Below, in pieces: positions 1 through 5,869 of a stretch of 6,764 nucleotides of DNA (position 1 is its first letter; each line of letters starts with the position of its first letter). The notes below the pieces were generated by a model. That model saw only the letters and a program-made list of their open reading frames with translations, was not told the origin of the DNA and did no database searches. The DNA is from an uncultured Lachnospiraceae bacterium. Its GTDB lineage: Bacteria; Bacillota; Clostridia; Lachnospirales; Lachnospiraceae. The stretch is taken from contig CAJUPT010000108.1 of the NCBI GenBank assembly GCA_910588405.1, positions 1 through 6,764 of the forward strand, given 5' to 3'. A program made the translations under genes and the position numbers.

Positions 1-74
1 CAATCTTGAAAAAATTTGCTCTGCAATGAAAATGGACCTTTTGACACCCGAATCTATTAGATATGGAGACAAGG

Positions 75-554
75 ATGAAGATTACACTTCTGACAGTGGG
101 AAAAATCAAAGAAAGTTATCTGGAAGCCGGAATCAGAGAATATGTGAAGCGGCTGAGCCGATACTGCAAACTGGAGATTCTGGAAGTAGCCGATGAGAAA
201 ACGCCGGACGGGGCTTCGGAAAACCTGGAACGGCAGATCCGGGAAAAGGAAGGGAAGCGGCTGTTGAACCTGATCAAACCGGATGCATACGTGATCACGC
301 TGGAAATTCAGGGAAAGCAGCTGAGCTCGCCGGAGCTGGCCCGGAAGCTTGCGCGGCTGGGCGTGGAGGGCGTCAGCCATATCATGCTGGTAATCGGCGG
401 TTCTCTGGGGCTGTCTGACGAGGTGATTAAGAGGGCGGATTTTCATTTGAGCTTTTCCGCAATGACCTTTCCCCACCAGCTGATGCGGCTGATCGCGCTG
501 GAACAGCTTTACCGGTGCTATCGGATTATCAATGGGGAGCCCTATCATAAATGA
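75..554 (+). CDS. rlmH: 23S rRNA (pseudouridine1915-N3)-methyltransferase RlmH
   Basis: SPOUT-class methyltransferase that in characterised bacteria methylates N3 of pseudouridine 1915 in helix 69 of 23S rRNA, using S-adenosylmethionine, on the assembled 70S ribosome. The 159-residue product has the family's usual length and signatures: N-terminal MKITLLTVGKIK, a VIGGSLGL stretch (about 106-113) of the SAM-binding trefoil knot, TFPHQLMR (131-138), and the C-terminal EQLYRCYRIINGEPYHK (143-159), whose YHK end belongs to the active site. An in-frame ATG lies 12 bases upstream at 63, but a GGAG at 65-68 sits six bases before the ATG at 75 and family members begin MKI, so 75 is preferred. The 3' end overlaps the convergent transporter gene by 10 bp. 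No clear promoter is visible in the 74 bases before it, so it may be transcribed from upstream of the window. Identification is near certain. Confidence 0.97.
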   Translation: MKITLLTVGKIKESYLEAGIREYVKRLSRYCKLEILEVADEKTPDGASENLERQIREKEGKRLLNLIKPDAYVITLEIQGKQLSSPELARKLARLGVEGVSHIMLVIGGSLGLSDEVIKRADFHLSFSAMTFPHQLMRLIALEQLYRCYRIINGEPYHK

Positions 555-1882
555 ACCGCCAGCCTTTTCATTTCCTTCCGATAAAAGAACACCGACAGCA
601 CCATGGCGATGGTCCATCCGACAGGCCATGCGAACCAGATCCCTGTGGCGGAACGGGTCAGTCCGGAAAGAAGGAATGCCAGAGCTACCCGTAGGATCAG
701 GTCGGTGAAGGTAGCTGCCATAAACTGGCTCATGGCGCTGACGCCCCGGAGAATACCGTCCGCCGCCAGTTTGGCCGCGACCACGAAATAGAAGGGGGAC
801 AGAATGCGTAAAAATTGCATGCCTGTCATCAGCGCCGCGGCAGAATCCCGTTCCATAAACAGAAGCAGCAGGTATTTTCCGAAGAAAAAGTAGAGGGTGC
901 AGAAGGGAACGCACAGACACCAGACCATCTTTAAGCCGGCCCGGAACCCCTCCCCGATCCGGTTGTATTTCCGGGCGCCCAGATTCTGGGCGGAGAAATT
1001 GGAGATGCCGTTTCCGATCGTGGTGAAGGAGGTAGTGACCATGTTGTTCAGCTTTACGGCGGCGGAATAACCTGCCATAACGGAAGCGCCGAATCCGTTG
1101 ATTACGCTCTGAATCAGAATATTCCCCACAGAAATGAAGCTTTGCTGTAAGATACTCGGAACAGCGATCACCACGATTTTCTTCAGAATAAAAGGATCGA
1201 ACAGCGCCGGTTTTTCTTTTACCCTGATCTGTTTCAGTCTTACCCACAGGGTAATAACGGCCAGGACGCAGCTGACTCCCTGACAGAGAAACGTAGCCCA
1301 GGCCACGCCGGCCACACCCATATGGAATCCTTTGACAAACAGGATGTCCACGGCGATATTCGCAGTGGAGGAGACGGCCAGGAAATAAAAAGGCGTTTTG
1401 GAATCTCCCAGCGCCGAGAAAATCCCGTTTGCGATATTGTAGAAAAATACGAAGGGCAGTCCCCACACATAGATATCCAGATACAGTCCGGAATCGGCGA
1501 ACACTTCCTCCGGTGTGCGGATCAGACGCAGCAGCGGACCGCATCCGAGAATGCCGGCCAGCATCAGCGCCCCGCAGAGGGCTCCGCTGAACAGGTATGC
1601 CGTGGTCACGGCGGTTTTCAGCCGTACGAAGTCTTTCGCGCCGAACAGCTGGGAGACAATCACGGAACAGCCGATGTTGCAGCCGAAAGCAAAGGCAATA
1701 AAGATCAGGGTGATCTCATAGCTGTTGCCCACGGCGGCCAGCGCCTGTTCGCCGATGAATTTGCCGGCTACCAGAGAGTCGGCGATATTGTAAAGCTGCT
1801 GAAAGACAATGCTTCCGAACAGGGGAAGGCAGAATCCCCACAGCACTGTTTCCGCTTTGCCTTCTGTCAGGTCTTTGTTCAT
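545..1882 (-). CDS. MATE family multidrug/toxin exporter
   Basis: Twelve-helix inner-membrane antiporter of the MATE (NorM/DinF-like) superfamily, expected to export cationic drugs or metabolites in exchange for Na+ or H+. The 445-residue product is full length. Visible hallmarks are the QQLYNIADSLVAGKFIG stretch in the first helix region (about 28-44), VSQLFGAKD (77-85), LIRTPEEV (120-127), and ALGDSKTPF (157-165), which begins the linker toward the repeated second half. Hydrophobic segments recur throughout. The ATG at 1882 is preferred; a TTG directly before it (1885) is also possible because an AAGGGA at 1892-1897 lies 9 bases from the ATG and 6 from the TTG. The gene diverges from a LysR-type regulator gene that likely controls it, and its 3' end overlaps rlmH by 10 bp with no intervening terminator. 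The family call is firm; the substrate cannot be read from sequence. Confidence 0.95.
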   Translation of the reverse strand: MNKDLTEGKAETVLWGFCLPLFGSIVFQQLYNIADSLVAGKFIGEQALAAVGNSYEITLIFIAFAFGCNIGCSVIVSQLFGAKDFVRLKTAVTTAYLFSGALCGALMLAGILGCGPLLRLIRTPEEVFADSGLYLDIYVWGLPFVFFYNIANGIFSALGDSKTPFYFLAVSSTANIAVDILFVKGFHMGVAGVAWATFLCQGVSCVLAVITLWVRLKQIRVKEKPALFDPFILKKIVVIAVPSILQQSFISVGNILIQSVINGFGASVMAGYSAAVKLNNMVTTSFTTIGNGISNFSAQNLGARKYNRIGEGFRAGLKMVWCLCVPFCTLYFFFGKYLLLLFMERDSAAALMTGMQFLRILSPFYFVVAAKLAADGILRGVSAMSQFMAATFTDLILRVALAFLLSGLTRSATGIWFAWPVGWTIAMVLSVFFYRKEMKRLAVHL

Positions 1883-1891
1883 CAAATCAGA

Positions 1892-1897
1892 TCCCTT
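1892..1897 (-). promoter_or_regulatory. Ribosome binding site of the MATE gene
   Basis: On the minus strand this reads AAGGGA. It is 9 bases from the ATG at 1882 and 6 bases from the TTG at 1885. It therefore does not settle which of the two adjacent start codons is used; the difference is one residue. Confidence 0.5.
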
Positions 1898-1908
1898 CTG
1901 TTATGTAG

Positions 1909-1937
1909 TTTACTTCTTTTCAAAAAAGTATTATAAT
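1909..1937 (+). promoter_or_regulatory. Predicted promoter of the LysR-type regulator
   Basis: TTTACT at 1909-1914 (4 of 6 to the -35 consensus), a 17-base spacer, and a perfect TATAAT at 1932-1937. Transcription would start near 1944, giving about 50 bases of leader before the ATG at 1994. The -10 lies within the palindrome GTATTATAATAC (1928-1939) that also serves the opposite strand. This is a prediction from consensus only. Confidence 0.6.
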
Positions 1938-1958
1938 ACCTTCGGCACAATATGAAAA
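1930..1958 (-). promoter_or_regulatory. Predicted promoter of the MATE gene, sharing its -10 with the regulator promoter
   Basis: Read on the minus strand: TTTTCA at 1953-1958 (4 of 6 to the -35 consensus), a 17-base spacer, and TATAAT at 1930-1935. Transcription would start near 1924, about 40 bases before the ATG at 1882. The -10 overlaps the regulator's -10 on the other strand, so polymerase cannot occupy both at once. This is a prediction from consensus only. Confidence 0.55.
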
Positions 1959-1971
1959 ATATATATAATAC

Positions 1972-1989
1972 ATATAAAATATATAAAAT
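1972..1989. repeat. Tandem 9-bp repeat, possible operator DNA
   Basis: ATATAAAAT occurs twice head to tail (1972-1980 and 1981-1989) just before the regulator's preferred start codon, in an AT-only stretch. It could be part of a LysR-type binding site, which is usually AT-rich and next to the divergent promoter, or simply low-complexity DNA. No clear T-N11-A dyad was assigned. Confidence 0.35.
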
Positions 1990-1993
1990 TGAT

Positions 1994-2890
1994 ATGGATA
2001 TAAACTTTGAATACTATAAAATCTTTTATTTTGTAGGGAAATACGGAAACATTACGAAAGCGGCGGCAGCGCTGGGGAGCAATCAGCCGAATGTGACCCG
2101 GGCGATGAAGCTTTTGGAGGCGCAGTTAAATTGCAGGCTGTTTTATCGGGAGGCGAGAGGCGTCCGTCTGACGGAAGAAGGGCGGCTTTTGTATGAGCGT
2201 GTGGAGGTTGCGTACAGAAATTTAATGAATGCCCAGGAGGAGATATGCCGGCTGAGTTCCTCTGATTCTTTGCAGGGCGGAACCATAGAGATCGGCGCGA
2301 CGGAGTCGGCCCTCCATCTATTTCTGCTAAATATGCTGCGTAAGTTTAAACAGGAGTATCCTGGGATCAGGATTAAGATTCATAACCATACGACACGGGA
2401 AACGGTCAGACGACTGGTCGGCAGAGAGCTGGATTTCGCGGTGGTCACGACGCCTTTTGAGGCGCCAAAAACAGTCTCCTGCCTGAAAGTGCTGGAGTTC
2501 AGAGAGATACTGGCCGGCGGGCCTTTGTACCGGAAGCTGGGCGAGCGGCCAAGGACGCTGGAGGAGATTAAGAATTATCCGCTTGTGGGACTAGGGCGGG
2601 GAACGGCCACCTATGAGCTGTATAAAAACTTTTTTGTATCCTGCAAGATAGATATGGAGCTGGACATGGAGGTGGCCACCTCTGACCTGATGCTGCCGCT
2701 TCTGGAAAATAATTTCGGAATCGGCTTTGTGCCCGAGCAGCTGGCACTGCCGCTGATCGAAGAAGGAAAGCTGGTGCGGATTCCTGTAGAATGCAGTGTT
2801 CCGAAACGCTCGGTTCAGGTGATTTCTCATATGGGCCGTGGGAAGAGTCTGGCGGCGGATGTATTTTACAAAGTGGTTTCGGAGACATAA
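1994..2890 (+). CDS. LysR family transcriptional regulator
   Basis: LysR-type DNA-binding regulator of 298 residues, the usual family length. The N-terminal winged helix-turn-helix (about 1-60) includes NITKAAAALGSNQPNVTRAMK (19-39), the recognition region, then LFYREARGVRLTEEG and the linker helix. A periplasmic-binding-protein-like effector domain follows from about residue 95 (GGTIEIGATES) to near 290, with ELDFAVVTTP and NNFGIGFVPEQLA typical of that fold. An ATG at 1952 would add 14 residues (Asn/Tyr/Lys-rich) but would lie only about 8 bases from the predicted transcription start; family alignment favours 1994. Neither start has a recognisable Shine-Dalgarno, suggesting low translation. 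It is divergent from the MATE exporter gene, the usual arrangement for a LysR regulator and its target, so control of the exporter is inferred. The effector is unknown. Confidence 0.93.
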   Translation: MDINFEYYKIFYFVGKYGNITKAAAALGSNQPNVTRAMKLLEAQLNCRLFYREARGVRLTEEGRLLYERVEVAYRNLMNAQEEICRLSSSDSLQGGTIEIGATESALHLFLLNMLRKFKQEYPGIRIKIHNHTTRETVRRLVGRELDFAVVTTPFEAPKTVSCLKVLEFREILAGGPLYRKLGERPRTLEEIKNYPLVGLGRGTATYELYKNFFVSCKIDMELDMEVATSDLMLPLLENNFGIGFVPEQLALPLIEEGKLVRIPVECSVPKRSVQVISHMGRGKSLAADVFYKVVSET

Positions 2891-2974
2891 AGGATGGAAG
2901 AAAATATAATGACATTGGGGCACCTGAACGGTAACAGAAATTCAAGGGTCAAAACTGATGTTACAAGCCAGGAG

Positions 2975-3003
2975 TTGTGTTATTTCAAAAATTCGGTTAT
3001 AAT
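2975..3003 (+). promoter_or_regulatory. Predicted promoter of the ClpX-like gene
   Basis: TTGTGT at 2975-2980, a 17-base spacer, and a perfect TATAAT at 2998-3003. Initiation would fall near 3010, about 20 bases before the ATG at 3031, just upstream of the strong ribosome binding site. This gives the clpX-like gene its own transcript, independent of the regulator gene that ends at 2890. Confidence 0.6.
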
Positions 3004-3018
3004 ATGTTTCAAAATCAC

Positions 3019-3024
3019 AGGAGG
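3019..3024 (+). promoter_or_regulatory. Strong ribosome binding site fixing the ClpX-like start
   Basis: A perfect AGGAGG lies six bases before the ATG at 3031. This decides against the in-frame upstream ATG at 2977, which would lie upstream of the predicted -10 box. Confidence 0.85.
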
Positions 3025-3030
3025 CGGCGG

Positions 3031-4554
3031 ATGGATAAATCGGACGGGCAGTTTCGTGGAACTGCGGATATGGACTTTCGTGAAATTACGGAAGATGAGA
3101 TAAAAGGCGAAAGCGGTCAGGAAAAGGAACCGCTGGCGGAGCGTGGCCAGGAGACTGGTGAGGATGAAATGAAGAGTGGCCATGATGGAGAGCAGGACAG
3201 CGAATACGAGGAATTGTGTTATATGTGCCGCCGCCCGGAGAGCAAAACGGGCAAGCTGATGAGTCTGCCCGGCGGCCTGCATATCTGCAGCGACTGTATG
3301 CAGAGGGCTTTCGAGTCTTTTGAAAACAGCGGCCTGCAGTACTCGGATTTGCTGCGGATGACGGTGCTGCCGCCGGGGATGGATCTGCAGAGCCTGGAAA
3401 TGATGCAGGTGCCAAAGAAGCAAAAGCTGAAAAAGAAAAAAGAGAAGGATAAGGAAAAGACAGAGCCGGAATTTGACCTCAAGGCGATTCCGCTGCCCCA
3501 TCAGATCAAGGCGAGGCTTGACGAGTATGTGGTAGGGCAGGAGTCGGCCAAAAAAGTGATTTCCGTGGCTGTTTACAATCATTATAAGCGTGTGATCGCC
3601 GATCCTTCCGACGGCGTGGAGATCGAAAAGTCCAATATTTTGATGATAGGCCCCACCGGCAGCGGAAAAACCTTTCTGGTGAAAACGCTGGCCAGGCTTC
3701 TTGATGTGCCGCTGGCTATTGCCGACGCCACATCTTTAACGGAGGCCGGGTATATCGGCGACGATATTGAGAGCGTGGTGTCCAAACTTCTGGCCGCCGC
3801 GGACAATGACGTAGACCGGGCGGAGCATGGAATTATCTTTATTGATGAGATTGACAAGATTGCGAAAAAGAAAAATACAAACACCAGAGATGTCAGTGGA
3901 GAGTCGGTGCAGCAGGAGCTGTTGAAGCTTCTGGAGGGCAGCAATGTGGAGGTTCCGGTAGGGGGCAGCAGTAAAAACATGATGGTGCCCATGACTACGG
4001 TGAATACGAATCATATTTTGTTTATCTGCGGCGGCGCTTTTCCTGATCTGGAGGATATTATCCGGGAACGGCTGAACAAAAAGTCCTCCATCGGTTTTGG
4101 CTCGGCGCTAAAGCTGGCCGAGGGGGAAAAGGAGAATCTGCTGCAGGAAGCAGCGGTGGAGGATCTGCGCAAATTCGGCATGATTCCCGAGTTCCTGGGG
4201 CGCCTGCCCATGATCGTGACATTGGAGGCGCTGACTGCGGAATACCTGGTGCGGATTCTTACGGAGCCGAAAAACGCCATTGTCAAGCAGTACCAGAAGC
4301 TTTTGCGGATGGACGAGGTGGATTTGATTTTTGAGGAGGATGCGCTGACGGAGATCGCCAGGACAGCGCTGGTGAAAAAGACGGGAGCCCGGGCGCTCAG
4401 AGCCATCATCGAAGGCTTTATGCAGGACATTATGTATGAGGTGCCTAAGGACAGCAATATCGGAAGCGTTACGATTACGAAGGATTATATCGAGAAAAAG
4501 GGCGGGCCGGTGATTGGGTTTCGGGGGCTGTCAGCAATGGATCTGATCCCATAA
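3031..4554 (+). CDS. clpX: ClpX-type AAA+ protein unfoldase with extended acidic N-terminus
   Basis: ATP-driven unfoldase of the ClpX family; the hexamer normally feeds substrates to the ClpP peptidase in the cytoplasm. In the 507-residue product, residues 1-62 form an acidic, Glu/Gly-rich extension. A zinc-finger-like domain follows with C63-x2-C66 and C86-x2-C89, then a lysine-rich linker (about 129-143). The AAA+ core has Walker A GPTGSGKT (207-214), pore loop GYIG (240-243; GYVG in most ClpX), Walker B IIFIDE (268-273), DVSGESVQQELLKLLEG (287-303), IGFG (354-357) matching the ClpP-docking loop, arginine finger R391 in EFLGRLP, and sensor 2 GAR (452-454). All catalytic residues are present, so it should be active. 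Ordinary ClpX is about 420-430 residues; the excess is mainly the N-terminal extension and the linker. It is not next to clpP, tig or lon, so it may be a second ClpX paralogue. The 3' end overlaps the convergent lspA-like gene by 24 bp. Confidence 0.93.
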   Translation: MDKSDGQFRGTADMDFREITEDEIKGESGQEKEPLAERGQETGEDEMKSGHDGEQDSEYEELCYMCRRPESKTGKLMSLPGGLHICSDCMQRAFESFENSGLQYSDLLRMTVLPPGMDLQSLEMMQVPKKQKLKKKKEKDKEKTEPEFDLKAIPLPHQIKARLDEYVVGQESAKKVISVAVYNHYKRVIADPSDGVEIEKSNILMIGPTGSGKTFLVKTLARLLDVPLAIADATSLTEAGYIGDDIESVVSKLLAAADNDVDRAEHGIIFIDEIDKIAKKKNTNTRDVSGESVQQELLKLLEGSNVEVPVGGSSKNMMVPMTTVNTNHILFICGGAFPDLEDIIRERLNKKSSIGFGSALKLAEGEKENLLQEAAVEDLRKFGMIPEFLGRLPMIVTLEALTAEYLVRILTEPKNAIVKQYQKLLRMDEVDLIFEEDALTEIARTALVKKTGARALRAIIEGFMQDIMYEVPKDSNIGSVTITKDYIEKKGGPVIGFRGLSAMDLIP

Positions 4555-5097
4555 AAAAGCAAACAGTCCGGCAAAAATCGAAAAGTCTCCGATGTTGAAA
4601 ATAACATGGCGGATGGGTTTTATGGGCAGGCTGAAATAGTCTATCACGTATCCTCTTTTCAGATGGTCATAGACATTGCTTAAGGCGCCGCCGGTGATCA
4701 GGGCGGCGCCTGCCATATAAAGTGCGGAGCATTTTTTCCACAGGGCGGGCAGGTAAGCCAGGGAGAACAGGCCGAGGGCGCCTGAGGACAGCCCGGCCAC
4801 AGCCTTTGGATGGCCTTCCAGCATGTTCATAAAGACGCCTTGGTTATGAGAGCGGTGCAGGGTCACCGGTATTTTTTCACAATGATTTATTCCCGCGGGC
4901 AACGAGCCAAGTAGACGTGCTTGCACGGATATTTGGCGACTGCCGCGAGGGTGGAATATCCCGCAGCTTGCTGCAGGGTATTCCACTTTTCGGGGAAATT
5001 GCGCAGGGGGCGTCTGCTCAATTCTGTTTTTGATTGACTGATCCAGGGCAAAGATCCCGCCGGACAGGGCGAGGAATCCAATCAGGGTATGTTTCAT
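4531..5097 (-). CDS. lspA: Signal peptidase II (LspA)-like membrane protease with inserted segment
   Basis: LspA is an inner-membrane aspartic protease that removes signal peptides from prolipoproteins. This 188-residue protein has four likely membrane segments (about 3-20, 98-118, 123-140, 163-183). The signatures align with E. coli LspA: ALDQSIK (17-23, conserved Asp19), SHNQGVF (83-89), GGALSNVYDHLKRGYVIDYF (136-155) and FNIGD (167-171). The catalytic pair would be D153 and D171, 18 residues apart as D123/D141 are in E. coli. Oddities: Gly replaces Ala in the NxAD motif, and 66 residues rather than about 30 separate Asp19 from Asn85. The surplus (about 37-74) coincides with a DNA element of two hairpins, suggesting an in-frame insertion in the extracytoplasmic loop. 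A GAGGA lies 11 bases before the ATG at 5097. Activity is uncertain, and a divergent paralogue beside a normal LspA elsewhere is plausible. Confidence 0.82.
   Translation of the reverse strand: MKHTLIGFLALSGGIFALDQSIKNRIEQTPPAQFPRKVEYPAASCGIFHPRGSRQISVQARLLGSLPAGINHCEKIPVTLHRSHNQGVFMNMLEGHPKAVAGLSSGALGLFSLAYLPALWKKCSALYMAGAALITGGALSNVYDHLKRGYVIDYFSLPIKPIRHVIFNIGDFSIFAGLFAFLWDQIHC
4876..4987. repeat. Double-hairpin structured element inserted in the lspA-like gene
   Basis: Two adjacent inverted-repeat structures. The first (4894-4947) nests three stems: CGCGG/CCGCG (4894-4898 with 4943-4947), GCCAA/TTGGC (4906-4910 with 4933-4937) and CGTGC/GCACG (4916-4920 with 4923-4927). The second pairs GTGGAATATCCCGCAGC (4951-4967) with GCTGCAGGGTATTCCAC (4970-4986), 15 of 17 matching around a TT centre. 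The roughly 110-bp span matches the surplus of about 36 codons compared with normal LspA, so it reads as an inserted miniature repeat that keeps the frame. The outer limits are approximate and no convincing in-phase target duplication is visible. It resembles small structured repeats dispersed in some gut Clostridia, but that is an unverified impression. Confidence 0.65.
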
Positions 5098-5135
5098 TTT
5101 GTGTTTGTTCCTCTCATGCGTTGCTATATAATCAG

Positions 5136-5164
5136 ATTGTACACCAGAAAAAACCGTTTTACAA
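5136..5164 (-). promoter_or_regulatory. Predicted promoter of the lspA-like gene
   Basis: Read on the minus strand: TTGTAA at 5159-5164 (4 of 6 to the -35 consensus), a 17-base spacer, and TACAAT at 5136-5141 (5 of 6). Initiation would fall near 5129, about 30 bases before the ATG at 5097. Consensus-based only. Confidence 0.5.
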
Positions 5165-5178
5165 GGGTTCTTTATAAA

Positions 5179-5247
5179 ATGAAGGAAACAGGATTATTGA
5201 ACGCCTTGGCCTGTGTGGGAATCGGTTCCGTAATGATTGTGATTTAG
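5179..5247 (+). CDS. Possible 22-residue hydrophobic small ORF
   Basis: An ATG at 5179 opens a 22-codon frame ending in TAG. The peptide starts MKETGLLNAL and ends in a hydrophobic stretch, so it could be a tiny membrane peptide. AAGGG at 5163-5167 lies 11 bases upstream, a poor spacing, and a weak promoter (TATAAT at 5127-5132) is possible. It lies between the divergent lspA-like and larC-like genes and its end overlaps the predicted -35 of the latter. It matches no family I recognise and may be chance. Confidence 0.15.
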   Translation: MKETGLLNALACVGIGSVMIVI

Positions 5248-5265
5248 CCGGATTTGTGCTACAAT
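5237..5265 (+). promoter_or_regulatory. Predicted extended -10 promoter of the larC-larE operon
   Basis: TTGTGA at 5237-5242, a 17-base spacer, and TACAAT at 5260-5265 preceded by TG one base upstream (TGCTACAAT, the extended -10 form). Initiation would fall near 5272, almost touching the ribosome binding site, so the leader would be only about 15 bases. This leaves no room for a leader-type riboswitch, and control by nickel or lactate would have to act at the promoter. Confidence 0.6.
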
Positions 5266-5272
5266 GGGCGTC

Positions 5273-5278
5273 AGGAGA
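5273..5278 (+). promoter_or_regulatory. Ribosome binding site of the larC-like gene
   Basis: AGGAGA lies eight bases before the ATG at 5287. This selects 5287 over the upstream in-frame ATG at 5254, which lies inside the predicted promoter. Confidence 0.7.
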
Positions 5279-5286
5279 GAATAGAG

Positions 5287-5811
5287 ATGGATACAGAAAT
5301 AACATATTTATTGAATCAGGCCGGAGGCGGCCTTCCAAAGACCGATACCGTCTGGATGCTGGAATGTAATGTGGACGACTGCGGCGGGGAGGCCATGGGC
5401 TATGTGATGGAGCTGCTTTTTGCCCAGGGGGCGAAGGATGCCTGGTTTTCACCGATTTTTATGAAAAAGAACCGTCCTGCCTATACGCTCCATGTGATCT
5501 GTGGCGAGGAGGAACGGGAGGAGCTGGAGCATATCATTTTCTCCGGCACCACTACGATCGGAATTAGACGGGTCAGGATGGAGCGGACGGTGCTGAACCG
5601 CTCTTTTATGGAGGTAGAAACCAGTTTGGGAACCGGCACGGTGAAGCTGTGCCGCCATCAAAATCGGATTTATGCATATCCCGAATTTGAGAGCGTGAAA
5701 CTGATTTGTCAGAGCTCCGGGCAGGATTATCAGACGGTGTATCACCTGATGAAAGAGGCGGCCATGAGACGAATTGAGGAAGAGATAAAATATCCTGCTG
5801 ATGCTATATAA
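5287..5811 (+). CDS. larC: Stand-alone LarC C-terminal-type nickel insertion protein (LarC2-like)
   Basis: LarC uses CTP to insert nickel into pyridinium-3,5-bisthiocarboxylate mononucleotide, the last step in making the nickel-pincer cofactor of LarA lactate racemase and relatives. This 174-residue protein matches only the C-terminal half (LarC2): WMLECNVDDCGGEAMGYVME (23-42) resembles the ETNIDD...GE region, and GAKDAWFSPIFMKKNRPAYTL (about 48-68) and FSGTTTIGIRRVRMER (about 85-100) are characteristic. The N-terminal LarC1 domain is absent: the 189 bases upstream hold no matching coding sequence. In Lactobacillus plantarum the halves are joined by a programmed frameshift; here the C-terminal half has its own promoter, binding site and start, so it appears to be a true separate gene, not a fragment. 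larE follows within about 60 bases. Family assignment is firm; whether it works alone or with a distant LarC1 is unknown. Confidence 0.88.
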   Translation: MDTEITYLLNQAGGGLPKTDTVWMLECNVDDCGGEAMGYVMELLFAQGAKDAWFSPIFMKKNRPAYTLHVICGEEEREELEHIIFSGTTTIGIRRVRMERTVLNRSFMEVETSLGTGTVKLCRHQNRIYAYPEFESVKLICQSSGQDYQTVYHLMKEAAMRRIEEEIKYPADAI

Positions 5812-5869
5812 TTGTAGAGTCTTGGCTTGACAGCGATAGGACAAAATGATTTCCGGAAGAAAAAACATC

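Noticed and set aside
41..63. Perfect TTGACA at 41-46 upstream of rlmH
   Set aside because: No -10 box lies at 16-18 bases; the only TATTAG/TAGATA-like strings are 8-11 bases away, too close for a promoter.
57..1544. Long minus-strand frame (495 codons) across rlmH and the MATE gene
   Set aside because: It is a shadow: antisense to rlmH and in another frame of the MATE gene, Arg/Gly/Pro-rich, with no recognisable domain.
2931..2964. GTAACA / TGTTAC dyad after the LysR gene as a terminator
   Set aside because: The stem is only 6 bp with a 22-base loop, few G-C pairs and no T-run.
2894..3103. 69-residue open frame between the LysR and clpX genes
   Set aside because: It overlaps the clpX promoter, binding site and first 24 codons in another frame, and has no family features.
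4684..4710. Perfect 9-bp GC-rich inverted repeat (GGCGCCGCC / GGCGGCGCC) in the lspA-like gene
   Set aside because: It falls exactly on codons for the conserved GAALITGGAL membrane motif, where Gly and Ala codons make such symmetry likely; no T-run follows.
4868..4982. GGTATT direct repeats (4868-4873, 4977-4982) and TTTTC repeats (4874-4878, 4987-4991) as target-site duplications of the lspA insertion
   Set aside because: Spacings of 109 and 113 bases are not multiples of three, so removing them would break the reading frame, and such short AT-rich matches are common.
5807..5812. TATAAT overlapping the larC stop codon
   Set aside because: No acceptable -35 is found at 16-18 bases and there is no extended -10; the match is probably chance in AT-rich sequence.
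5827..5855. Perfect TTGACA at 5827-5832 before larE
   Set aside because: The hexamer 17 bases on is TTTCCG and no better -10 appears at 16-18 bases, so an internal larE promoter is not supported.
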